This document shows, one piece after another, positions 20,686-31,860 of a stretch of DNA of 64,000 nt. The translations under genes and the position numbers were made by a program. Source of the stretch: Limnanthes douglasii subsp. nivea (taxonomy: Eukaryota; Streptophyta; Magnoliopsida; Brassicales; Limnanthaceae); assembly GCA_036936605.1 (NCBI GenBank), contig JAUPFV010000002.1, positions 162,308,813-162,372,812 on the forward strand, in the 5' to 3' direction. Positions within the stretch are counted from its first letter, which is position 1. Each line of letters starts with the position of its first letter. The notes below the pieces were generated by a model. It was not told where the DNA came from, ran no database searches, and saw only the letters and a list, made by a program, of their open reading frames with translations.

Positions 20686-21550
20686 TGTTATGCAAAGATA
20701 TAACAATTCATGACAATAATAGAGTTTATTTTTATTACGTCTAAGAAGATACAATTCTTTGGGTTTAGGGCCCCTCTTATATGCTCTATCCTCTCTAACT
20801 AATGCTCATTATTTTTATTCAAAGAGCATACTAACACTTATGAGGAAATTCCTAAATTTACGATCATAAACTCGGTCTCCTTTCATTAATTTTGTTGACC
20901 GATTAATTCTTTGGAGTTTCTATTGGGCTCCCAGATCGTATCTTCTGTTACCGTCGCCTTAGCTCGATTCGGGTAGCTTTGCTCGTCTCCTATGCAGCTC
21001 TAACTGAGCTTTGCTTTCCAATAAGACCTCTTTCTCTTTAATCGACCGCCGGTGATGGAGCTCTGCCCGACAAGAAAACTTCAAGCCTTTTAGCTGGTCT
21101 TCGAAGATAGAATCTACTCTGTTTGAAGCCCTATGAACCTAGCTATCCTGGCCCTCGTAGTCAGTCATCCATGATACAGCTCTACTCTACCAGGAGCCTT
21201 AGAACCTCTTAGTTGGCCTTTTTTTCCTATTACTCTTTAATCAGGCCTCAGCGATGGAGCTCTGCTGTGCTAGGAAACTTCAGACCTCTTAGCTGGTCCT
21301 CAGAGATGGAGCTCTGTTCTGTTTGAAGCCCTAGGATTATTTGATATTTGATCATCTTGGTCGGCCATCGGTGATGAAGGTCTACTCTTCCAGGAGCCTC
21401 TAAGCCACTTAGTTTCCTTCGGAGCTAGAGCTCTGCTCTGTTTGGAGCCTTTTAAGATACTTTTACGTGTTATTCGTCTTATCGCTCGCCTAGTTTGGGT
21501 TTATTTCCATTTCCCCTCTCTTCGACTGTGAGGTGTTGAGGACTCCCTCA
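20686..21550 (-). repeat. D0 3' LTR with internal repeats
   Basis: The + strand reads TGTTATGCAAAG...CCCTCA. The left edge aligns with D1 (38009, TGTTATGGAAAAG) and D2 (55013, TGTTATTGGAAAA). On the right a polypurine tract, CTAGGGGGTGCCC on the minus strand, adjoins it. Between about 21040 and 21440 a block with GATGGAGCTCTGC and CTCTTAGCTGGTC recurs about 198 bp apart, with a third partial copy. Confidence 0.7.
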
Positions 21551-22218
21551 TCAGGGCACCCCCTAGTTCATGGATTGTCTGTAAAATTACACATAATATA
21601 TGAATTAAAAAAAAGTTACCAAGTAGGAAAATATCATAACAGATGGGTTTGTAAAAATAACTTATGGCGTGACGTAAGATGCATAATTATGATTATACTA
21701 ACGAATGAGTTGTGGTAGGACACGTGGCCCTTAGATACCAGTTAATTTTGACAACCAAGCCGTTTAATCTTCAAAATGGTGCTTGGTCAATAAGGAAAAC
21801 ATGTCGATTTGTATAATTAAGAGTGATAACTACTATCCCATCATGCGTAGAGCATAGTTTACTTTAAAAAGTGAGACTAAATAAGCAAAAATGCTTAAAC
21901 AAAGGATAGTTACTCAAAGAAACATTATACCATTTGGCTTGGAGAAATATCTGCGTATGAAGGAATTAGGTTCTCACTCTGCTATCAAAGTTGTGTCTTG
22001 TATCCAAAAGATAATTCGTATTTCCCATATATTTTTACTCCCCTTTCACATAGTTTCGTAGCACTGGTCGATGATAACCCTAGTTTCTCAGTTATAAGAC
22101 ATTGAGCCCTAAGTTATTGCCCTAGAGATATACTACTGAGCTGGCTATCGTGGTTATACCTGAAGTATCTACTAGAATGCTTTAATCTTACCAATCCATT
22201 TGGCTTATTGCAGTCAAG
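21551..22218. other. D0 noncoding region upstream of its antisense ORF
   Basis: By position this is the promoter and leader of the aORF. I do not see a TATA box as clear as in G1 or N1; CATATATTTTTAC near 22027 is a weak candidate. Confidence 0.4.
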
Positions 22219-23951
22219 ATGGCCCCTAAAAAGGTTGCAAAGAAACCGGGAAAATCGTGAAAGTTGTGGAAATCGAGTTTGAAGATCCTTTGGTTTTAAA
22301 ACATTTTTTGACCGACTGGAACCCAAATATGGGTATTTAGAAGAACCGGGGTTGTTGATTTTTAAGCTAGGTATGGTATCCCTATCGATGTAACGATTAG
22401 GATGCCAGAAGTTGGGGAACATCCATACCAAGCAAATGAAAATGAAACTTGCCTCTATATAACATTGTTTGATTGGGGTTTACGGCTTCCCTTGCCACTA
22501 CTGATACAGGACTTCTTTAGTTTCATAGGCTTATGCCCTACTCAATGACAGCCAACAGGTGGAGAGTATTACTCAGTGTTGTGTTTGAGCGCAAAACTCT
22601 TAAGCATCTCGATTTGTTTAGCAGACTTGTTAGATGTAGTAGATGTGATGAAGTTGGCGAAATCCTCTTTCTTTTACCTGCAGCTGAATGGATGTAGAAA
22701 GATAGTGGAGCTCCCTAACTCAGATAAAAATTGGAAGGACTTCTTCTTGTTTGTATCGGAACATGAAAATATGTTGAGGAACCTAAATTTGGAACGCCGA
22801 TGAAACGCTAAGTGTAAGAAGGATGCTCCTGAGCTTAATGTATAATGACCTTGTTAGCATGTATTAACTGAGTAATTTTTCTTGATGCATGTGAAGGGAC
22901 ACACCATGAGTGGTGTAATGAGGGTTTAGCTGAGCGAGCAAAGAATCCCTAATCCAAAATGCTAACCTAGCGAGCGGGACTTGGCTTCAGGAGCCGGCTT
23001 AACATTTCACGCAAATTAAAATTTTGAAAGTCAGCTTGTTGCCTATTCCTAAGCTTATTATCACGAAAGAGAGGAAAATCACTGTGGCTAGAAGTGGAGG
23101 AAGCGATAACCGAACGTCTGCGGGCATTGATGGAGCAGAGGTACAGAGACCGAAATAGTGTAGGGGTGTGGCTGGCAGTGCTGCAAAGTCGCAAAATAAG
23201 GAAGGCTGGGAGCTCATCATCCGTGTCCTGCCAAAATCAAAATGAAGGCAAAACAAAAACAACTCTGGAATTGGGGGAAGTTAATTAGGGGGTTGGAGAT
23301 GATGCTCCCCCAAGAGAAGAAGTAGACAAAGACTAGACTCGTTTAATTCGAGAAGACGAGGAGGATATTGAGGACCAAGTGACTCTGTTACAGAAGAAGG
23401 CTTGAATTATGGTGAATGCCGTTCCACTAACAATGAGGAAGCTTCAGCTTGTAGATGACGAAGAGACAGATGGAGCCCGAGGTTGAGATAATCAGATAGA
23501 GATGGCCTTAGCACCAAATGCTGGTAATGATCGTGGTAAAACTCTCAAAGTGAGAGTCTTGGATAAGACGCGTGCAGAGATTCAAATGAACAAGGACATT
23601 GAAGGAGAAAATGGAAGACCAAAGAAGTATATTCCAAAGGAGATAATAAAGAAGATGGAGAATTTGGTCAAAACGACAATTGTTCATCCTTTAACATCAT
23701 TAGTGCAAGAGGTGGGGTCCTGCTTGGCCACAGTATATATTGTGATTACGGATTTCCAATTCTCGAAGGTAAAGAAAGCGGAAGCAAACAAAGGGGGAGC
23801 CGAGGCTGAAGAGTTTTTGATGCCTAGCATAGTGATACCACCACCGTCTAAATTCATGTATGAACAATTCAAACGTATCCCAAAGCTGTCATTTTATCAT
23901 CACTTGTTTATAAGTGAAATTCTCTAGAAGTAAATGGAGTTGGCTATTGAG

Positions 23952-24036
23952 GTATGCATATTGAGATAATTTTGTCCTTATACAAATTAGATCAGATGAT
24001 TAACCCATTTCTTGCTTTGTATTCATGTTAACACAG
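23952..24036 (+). other. Predicted intron in the D0 aORF, unit 1
   Basis: 85 nt: GTATGC donor after TTGAG, and an acceptor GTTAACACAG before ATGCATCATG. The interior is T-rich. Confidence 0.55.
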
Positions 24037-25019
24037 ATGCATCATGATTTGGTGTGCTATCTTATCGGAGGATGACGAATGCAGACTATATGGTGTTGGA
24101 TAATTAGAGACCGAAGCCCATGTTTTTTGGGTCTATTATGGGGCTAACGACCAAGCTGGCTCGGTTAAAAACTTCTTATGGTACTACCAATGTGAAGAAT
24201 GATAAGGTACTACCAAGGAGAACGAGGGCTTGCGCCAAAATTTGACCATAGTCAAGGGTTTTTTGAGGACCTGCGAGTCGACATGTAAGGAATTGACAAC
24301 GGGGAATGTCGCGTTGATAGCTCAGAACAATCAGATTATCAAAAGGAACAATACTGTAATGACTCAGAGTAGCAAACTACTGGGTCAAAACATGGCTCAG
24401 GCCAAAAGAGTTGAGGATCAAGCGGAGCGCGTAACTTCCTCTCACTTTGAAGAACGGGAGGTTAACCATTGCATTAGAGGAGCTAAGGGCAAAAGCAGAA
24501 CAAGAGCGTGACCAGCTGCAAAGGAAGACTGCGGCAGACTTAAATGAGAGAGAAGCTTAGGGTATAGAGGTAGCTATGAAGATGGTGGCGCAGAAAGTGA
24601 ATGAAGCGGTAGAGGAACTGGTGCCATTGAACTCGGGGATGAACTTAGGCTCCTTGGAGAATTAGCAATTGGAGGAAAGCAGCGTACTGGGGTGGCATTC
24701 TATCTGTTAGGCCGGCTCGGCCTGAAAGTGATTTAACAGCGAACGTGGAAACCGTGGCGGTGGTGGCTGACACTACACATGTGGGTGTGGAGCACGCAAA
24801 AGATGCACCGGGTGAAAATCCAAGCTTAATACGGGATGCCTAACGCAACGCTTATTCTTATGTTGATCATTATGTCATGTTTGTAGTCTTATGGTTGTTC
24901 AAAACTATTTTTTTACACTGTTGAATGACCCTATTTCTAATATTATTTATGGAGTTGTCATGATGGAATGAGGTGCGTGTGTTTAAATATAATGGACTTG
25001 CAGTAGTTCTTTACCATGT

Positions 25020-25270
25020 CGAACCTTAGTAAGCTCTTTGCGTAAGTTAGTTAGACCTTATTTTTCGGCGAGGTTGGTGAAACCCTATTGCATGGCCCTT
25101 TCAAAGGCTTGATCCGAGATCAGATCACGTTACGTAGCCCATTCGTGGCGAGGTTGCGTAAACCCGATTACGTGGCCCTAAGAAAGGCTTGAAACTAGCT
25201 CAGCTCACATTACATAGCCCGTACGCGTGGCACGTAGCCCATTCATATATACCTCTTTGCAGCCCATAGG
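25020..25270. repeat. D0 spacer repeats, unit 1
   Basis: Short degenerate direct repeats built on GGCGAGGTTG...AAACCC...GTGGCCCT...AAAGGCTTGA and GTAGCCCATTCGTGG. They sit between the end of the aORF and the duplication boundary. The matching stretch in unit 2 is 27340-27600. Confidence 0.6.
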
Positions 25271-25278
25271 CGAGGTAT

Positions 25279-27612
25279 AAGACTTGGCTTCAGAAGCCGG
25301 CTCAATATTTCACGCAGATCAACGTTTTAAAAGTTGGCTTGTCGCCTATTCCTAAGCTTATTATCACGAAGGAGGGAAAAGTCACTATGGCTGGAAGCGG
25401 ATCAGAAGCAATAAACGAACGTCTGCGGGCATTGATGGAGTAGAGGTACAGAGACCGACATAGTGTATGGGTGTGGCTGGCAGTGCCCCAAAGTCACAAA
25501 ACAAGGGAGGCTAGGAGCTCATCATCCGTGTCCTGCCAAAATGAAAATGAAGGCTAAACAGGAACAACTCTGGAATTTGGGGAAGTTAATTAGGGGGTTA
25601 GAGATGATGCTCCCCCAAGAGAAGAAGTAGACAAACACTAGACTCATTCAATTCGAGAAGATGAGGAGGATATTGAGGACCAAGTGACTCTGTTACAGAA
25701 GAAGGCTTGAATTATATTGAATGCGGTTCCACTAACAATAAGGAAGCTTCAGCTGGTAGATGGCGAAGAGATAGCTGGAGCCCGAGTTTGGGATAATCAG
25801 ATAGAGATGGCCTTAGCGCCAAATGCTGGTAATGATTATGGTAAAGCTCCCAACGTGATAGTCTTGGATAAGACGCGTGCAGAGGTTCAAATGAACAAGG
25901 ACGTTGAAGGAGAAAATGGAAGACCAACGAAGTATATTCCAAAGGAGATAGCAAAGAGGATGGAGAATTGGGTCAAAACGACAATTGTTCATCATTCAAC
26001 ATCATTAGTGCAATAGGTGGGAACCTTCTCGGTCATAGTAAATATGGTGATTACAGAGTTGGAATCCTCAAATTTAAATGAAGCGGAAGCAAACAAAAAG
26101 GGAGCCGAGGTTGAAGAGTTTCTGTTGCCTGGTATAGTGATGCCACCGCCGTCTAAATTCATGTTTGAACAATTCAAACGTATCCTAGAACTATCATTTT
26201 ATGACCAGTTGCTTATAAGTGAAATTCTCTAGAGGTAAGTGAAGTTGGCTATTGAGGTATGCTTATTTAGATAATTTTGTCCTTATGCAAATTAGATCAG
26301 ATGATTAACCCATTTCTTGCTTTGTATTACTGTTAACACAGATGCATCATAATTCGGTGTGCTATCTTATCGGAGGATGTCAAATGCGGATTATCTGGTG
26401 TTGGATAATTGGAGACCGAAGCCCATGTTTTTTGGGTCTGTTATGGGGCTAACAACCGAGCTGGCTTGGTTAAAAACTTCTTATGGTACTACCAATGTGA
26501 AAAATGATAAGGTACTACTAAGGAGAAGTAGGGCTTGCGCCAAAATTTGACCATGGTCCAAGATTTTTTGAGGACCTACGAGTCGACATGTAAGGAATTG
26601 ACAACGGAGAATGTCGCATTGATAGCTTAGAACAATCAGCTTATCAAAAGGAACAATGCGGTAATGACTCAGAGTAGCAAACTACTGGCTCAAAGCGTGG
26701 CTCAGGCCAAAAGAGTTGAGGATCAGGCGGAGCGCATAGCTGCTCTCACTTTGGAGAACGCGAGGTTAACCATTTCACTAGGAGAGCTAAGGGCAAAAGC
26801 AGAACAAGAGCGTGACCAGCTGCAAAGGAAGACTGTGCCGGACTTAAACGAGAGAGAAGCTTAGGTCATAGAGGTAGCTATGATGATGGTGGCGCAAAAA
26901 GTGAATGAAGCAGTAGAGGAGCTGGTGTCATTGAACTCGGGGATGAATTTAGGCTCCTTGGAGAATTAACAACTGGAGAAAAGCAGCGTACTAGGGGTGG
27001 CATTCTATATGTTAGACCGGCTCGGCATGAAAGGGATTTAACAGCGAACGTGGAAACCGTGGCGGTGGTGGCTGACACTACACATGTGGGTGCGGTTTAT
27101 GCAAAAGACGCACCAGGTGAAAATCCAAGCTTAATACGAGATGCCTAACGTAACGCTTCTTCTTATGTTGATCATTACGTCATGTTTGTAGACTCTAATC
27201 TTATACTAGTGTAAAACTATTTTTTACACTGTTGAATGACCCTATTGCTAATATTATTTATGGAGTTGTCTTGATGGAATGTGGTGCGTGTGTTTAAATA
27301 TAATGGACTTGGAGCAGTTCTTTACCATGTCAAGCCTTAGTAAGCTCTTTGTGTAAGTTAGTTAGACCTTATTTTACGGTGAGGTCGGTTAAACCATATT
27401 GTATGGCCCTTTCAAAGGCCTGATCCGAGATGAGATCGCGTTACATAGCCCGTAGTCGTGGCGTGTAGCACATTCGTGGCGAGGTTGCGTAAACCCGATT
27501 ACGTGGCCCTAAGAAAGACTTGACATTAGGTTAGCTCGCATTACGTAGCCCGTAGGCGTGGCACGTAGCCCATTCATATATCACTATGTATAGCCCATAG
27601 GCGTTCTATAAG
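25279..27612. repeat. D0 2.3-kb tandem duplication, unit 2
   Basis: Starts GACTTGGCTTCAGAAGCCGG and follows unit 1 throughout. It ends at about 27612, where integrase-side sequence begins. Confidence 0.85.
26257..26341 (+). other. Predicted intron in the D0 aORF, unit 2
   Basis: 85 nt with the same GTATGC donor after TTGAG and GTTAACACAG acceptor as unit 1. Both splice signals are kept although the interior has changed. Confidence 0.55.
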
Positions 27613-27639
27613 ACTTGCCTCGTCAGAGTAAGGATGAAG

Positions 27640-28587
27640 AGAATGAAATAAATAAACACACATTGGCGAAAATAATAAATTGTTATTTAAAGAAAATAAT
27701 AAGAAGTTTGATGCCTCGTTAAAAACCCTTCCTCCGCCATCAGGAAGGAAAACGAGCACATTAGGTAGATTAATTATCATGAAAAAAGAGCGTCATTAGG
27801 TAGAAATTGTTACTTGTAGAAAATAATAAGAAGTCTGATGCCTGGTCGTCAGCGAGGCGATACGTTCCCCTATACCCCTTAGAGATTATTGTAAAGGGCC
27901 TTAGCCAATTGTGTCCTAGTTTTCCTGATGCCTTGTCACCTAAGCCATGGAATGTCTTCTTCATTACTTTTTCACCAACTTGTAAGATATGAAGTTTTAG
28001 CCAAGCGTTGAAGCTCCCACGTATAAGACTTCGATAATGTTCTGCTCAGACTTGTGCTTGATCACGCAGCTCTTCAATGAGGTCAATACTGACTGCCCGA
28101 GCGGAAATGTTGCTATCCTCGTCGTAATTGTTGAATCGGTAACTTGGGATGATATTCTCAACTAGGACCACTGCCTCACCACCATAGACCAAGGAGAATG
28201 GGGTTTCTCCAGTCGTGATTCGTGGTGTTGTTCGATATGCCCATAACACCTCGGCTAACTTGTCTAGCCATTTACCCTTATCTCCTTCCAGTTTCTTCTT
28301 GAGTCCTTCCAGAACAATATGGTTTGTGACTTTTACCTGCCCGTTCGCCTACGGTTAATAAGGTGTGGAGAATTTTTGATTGATGGCAAAACACTTACGA
28401 AATATAGTCATCACTCAATTTTAGAACTGCGACCCATTATCGGTCATAAGGATGCGAATTATGCCTAATCAAGATAATATTTGTTGAAAAATGAAATCAC
28501 ATATGTCTGGTAATTTAGTTCTTCAGAGAGTTTTAGCTTTGACCCACCTAGTGAAATAATATACAGCTACTACTAGAAATTGTCGTT
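27640..28587 (-). pseudogene. D0 integrase, truncated at its N-terminus
   Basis: The minus strand reads LVVAVYYFTRWVKAKTL (first part of the catalytic core), a damaged TDNGSQF, then LWAYRTTPRITTGETPFSLVYGGEAV (28249-28172) and the C-terminal domain KTFHGLGDKASGKLGHNWLRPFTII. The zinc domain and first catalytic Asp are absent because of the gag fusion at about 28588. Stops and frameshifts are present. Confidence 0.78.
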
Positions 28588-29090
28588 TACCTGTGCCATC
28601 ATATGCCTTCATTCTGAAGGGGTCGAATTTACGAGGGAGTTGTGCTTCAATAATTCTTTTGAAAAATGGAGATTTATTGAGAATATACGTTGAAATTTTA
28701 GGTCGTACTTGATTGTACTGAACAACCTCGACCTCTTTAGCATTCTTAGACTCTTGAAGTTCATCCGTCCGCAAGTGGTCGTGATCCTTGGAGTGTCTTT
28801 TACTTACACTTTCTCCTTCTCCTTCTCTTCTTTCCTCGTACTTAGAGGATCGATCCCCTCAATTCGAGCGGCGATCCTTCGATCTTGTTCGATGACGAGA
28901 ATGGCTTGTGCCTTGGGCCCTAGCCTTCAATTCCTTTACCGCGTCATTCAATCCAGCGATAGTAGCACGGATAACGTATTCTCTAGCATTGCGCTCAGAG
29001 GCTACCTTCAGTTGCTCCTGTTGTAAATTTTGAAGTTGTTTCTCAAGCCGATGCATTGGCATCCTGGCCACCACGTCCTCATTCCTACAG
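28588..29090 (-). pseudogene. D0 gag fragment fused in frame to integrase
   Basis: From 29074 leftward: MHRLEKQLQNLQQEQLKVASERNAREYVI (coiled-coil gag N-terminus), then YNQVRPKISTYILNKSPFF, EAQLPRKFDPFRMKAYDGT. E has LSTYILKESPF and EAQLPWKFDPFRMEAYDGI at 57110-57220. After AYDGT the frame continues directly into integrase GKRQFLVVAVYYF, so 28774-28523 is a single 83-codon gag-integrase frame. At about 29090 gag ends near the LINE. Confidence 0.75.
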
Positions 29091-29104
29091 AATGGGAAGT
29101 TTGG

Positions 29105-31860
29105 GACATAATACAGAGCTTGAAGCCATCCAACGCTACTGGAATGGATGGATTTAACATGTATTTTTTTTATTACTTGTTAGAACATCATAAAATTGGA
29201 TATGTGTAATGCTTTAAATTCTTTTATTCAAGGTCATCCTATACCTAAGGGTATCCTAACTACTAGTATTTATTAATACCTAAAATTGATAACCCATCTA
29301 ATTGGAGCCAATTTAGGCATATTAGTCTATGTACCTTAATGAACAGGATTATGTCTAAATTGGTTGATAATAGGCTATCATATATGCTACCTAAAATGAT
29401 ATCTGAGGTGCAAGGTGCCTATGTTAGGGATAGACTAATTCAGGACAATATCCTAATAGCTAAAAAACTAATACATGGCCTAAATATAAAAACTAAAGCT
29501 ATCAATATTGTTATCAAAGTAGACATGTCAAAAGTTTTTGACAATATTTCATATAGTTTCATCTTAAGAGTTCTAAAGGCATATAGTTCCAATCACATAG
29601 CACTCCCTTTGTATCTATTATCATAAATGGGAAGGCTGTTGGATTTTTTCATACAAAAAAGGGGAATAGACAAGGGGACCCTTTGTTCCTAAGCCTATTC
29701 ATTTTAGCGAAAGAAGTAATCCTAAGGGGACTATTTAACCTATTTATTACTGATAAGACTATTAAATATTCATGTAGAAGCAAAATAGTTATACCATGCT
29801 TATCTTTCGTAGATGACCTATTATTTTTTACTAATTGTCTAACTTCTACTATGAAGACAATTAACAATTTTTTACAGGACTATCAAGCTATTTCTGGTAA
29901 ATCTTTCAACAATGATAAAACTGAAATCATTACCTCTCAAAAGTTCTCTCAAAACAGACTTAAAGCTTTATCTATTTAGTCAAGTTTCAAGACAAGTATC
30001 CTTCCTACAACATACCTAGGTATTATCCTAAGCTCCCATAATAATTCAGCCAATTATTACCCTCTCTTGGACAGAATCAGAGAAAGAATCTCTGAATGGG
30101 ATGACAAAACACTTTCTTAAGGTGGTAGACTAGGTTTAATTAAATTAGTCTTAATGCCAATACCTATGTATTGGCTCCAAAGTTGCTAGATCCCTAGTTC
30201 AATTATACTTAAAATATAAAAACATATTTAATAGATTTCTATGGGGGTCTAACAATGAGACTAACAAACTTCCATGGTCTTCTTGGGCTGATATATGTAA
30301 GCCTTTTAGATGTGGTGGACTAAACCTAAACAGTCTACATGATATAAAAATGGATTCTTCTTGTAAATTATAGGTCAGATTCAGGAAGAATTCATCTACA
30401 TGGGGAAGACTACTTCATAGTATATATTGAAATGATGACCCATTATAGTTAAACTATCTTAAAACAGGTCACTTACATGGAGAAGACTGGCAAAGATTAA
30501 AGATTATGCTGAGGGAAATATAAGATAGATCCTTGGTCAATGTAACATGGACGTTTGGCTTGATAACTGGTTTGGAAAACCTCCTCTTATCTCTTTTAAT
30601 CCAGACTCTTATAATTCTTGGTTTAATGGAAAAAGTAAACACTCTTTGGGAAAACAAGTCTTAGAATTTGGAAAAGCTAAAAACTATATTCTCTGACTTA
30701 AATATATATATTATTTCTAAAACTGAGTATATGTGCAAACACTAAAGATACTATCTATTGGACTTCTTCTTACGATGGTAGATTCAATATCAAATACACA
30801 CTAAAATCTATCAATTCTTATCGTAACAGATTTTATCTATATGAGAAAATATGGAGCCAAACTACTCTAACTAAGTGTTCTGTCCTAGCCTGGAGACTTA
30901 TTAAAAAATAAACTTCCTATTGTTTCAATCTTACAAAAGAGACATCTAACTATTTTCTATAAGTGTCGATTATGCCTAAGCCTCGAAACTAAAGATCATC
31001 TTTTTATATCTTACCCTTTTGCGTGGAAAATTTAGTCCTATTTTGCAGGTATTCTAAAGTCCACATTAAAACTATTCTACCTATAATTACATGTTGGGCA
31101 TGATGACAGCAAATAAATAAAAATCTAAGATGTTGGGTGATTCATATTCTAGTTAACTCTAAAATCAACTATATCACTCACATCTTACATGGTTTGGACC
31201 AGTATTCTCTTTTAAAACATAAACATTGGAAAAACCATGAAGAAGCAGCTACTATCCTAGGATGTCATAATCACTTAAAGAGAAAGAAGAAAATAACTTA
31301 TCTTGTTTGGACCCCTCCTTTCCAGGAAGAGTTAAACTTAACTATGATTCCTTCTACCTTAACTCCAGTTAATCAAGTGGTGCCATCATCATCAGAGATT
31401 GCAATGGTTCCATCATACATGCCAGCGGTAACCATTATGGAAGGCTCTCTCCTATAAAATCAGCGGCCCATGCCCTCCATGATGACCTGAAAATATGCAA
31501 AGTAACAGGTTTAAATGAAGTTGATATAGAAACTGACTCTAAAATTCTAGTCAGTCTCATTTCTTCTGATCATTATCCAAAAAGTTTAAAAACAATTTTG
31601 AAAGCTATAAGGTTTTTTATTAGCCCAAAAATAGTTTTAAAACACATATTTATAGAGCAAAATCATGCAGTCGATTGGCTAGCTCGATGGACTCTCTGTT
31701 GTAAAATGAAAGTTGATTTTAAAAACTTTAAAATCTTATCTCAATTAGAAGCCATAATGTTCTTAGAATGCCTACAAGTTGGCAACATTAGAACAAAATA
31801 ACTTTCGATTCTCTGTACTTTTCAGGACAACTGAAGAAACTATAGGATTACCTGGAAATT
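29105..31860 (+). mobile_element. L1-type LINE remnant (RT and RNase H), 5' truncated
   Basis: RT-encoding non-LTR element in several frames. MNRIMSKLVDNRLSYMLPKMI, EVQGAYVRDRLIQDNILIAK and DMSKVFDNISYSFI (29339-29600) are RT blocks of plant L1 elements. GNRQGDPLFLSLFILAKEV and the catalytic FVDDLLFFTN follow at 29660-29840. A thumb with LGIILSSHN and degraded zinc-knuckle sequence (KCRLCLSLETKDHLF, near 30960-31000) come next. An RNase H tail (AAHALHDDLKICK, IETDSKILVSLI, EQNHAVDWLARWTL) ends near 31760. Many stops; no endonuclease domain. Both edges are estimates. Confidence 0.82.

Larger units (their letters stand above)
22977..25278. repeat. D0 2.3-kb tandem duplication, unit 1
   Basis: Begins GACTTGGCTTCAGGAGCCGG and ends where the same motif restarts at 25279. 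It holds the second half of the aORF and the spacer repeats toward integrase. The two units differ at many positions, roughly 90% identical by eye. Confidence 0.85.
22219..27000 (+). pseudogene. D0 antisense ORF (aORF), decayed and internally duplicated
   Basis: Starts at the ATG at 22219 (MAPKKVAKKPGK), shared with D1 at about 39341. The Transposase_28-like region follows in shifting frames: TLFDWGLRLPLPLLIQDFFS (about 22460-22520) corresponds to ELFNWGLRFPLDPEI in G1. The C-terminal half (about 23490-24850) has NAGNDRGKTLK, EENGRPKKYIPKEI and a coiled coil (QAKRVEDQAERV), and is repeated at 25720-27120. A clean intron interrupts each copy (23952-24036; 26257-26341). Frameshifts and stops throughout make it a pseudogene. 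Confidence 0.65.
20686..29100 (-). mobile_element. D0: decayed Tat-type element, minus strand
   Basis: Reading the minus strand from the right: gag fragment (29090-28590), fused integrase (28585-27640), tandem-repeat spacer, antisense ORF (on the + strand, 22219-27000) and 3' LTR (21550-20686). Protease, RT and both RNase H domains are missing. Its 5' end is lost at the LINE junction. A 2.3-kb tandem duplication covers most of the antisense ORF. Its LTR ends and gag resemble D1, D2 and E. Confidence 0.75.
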
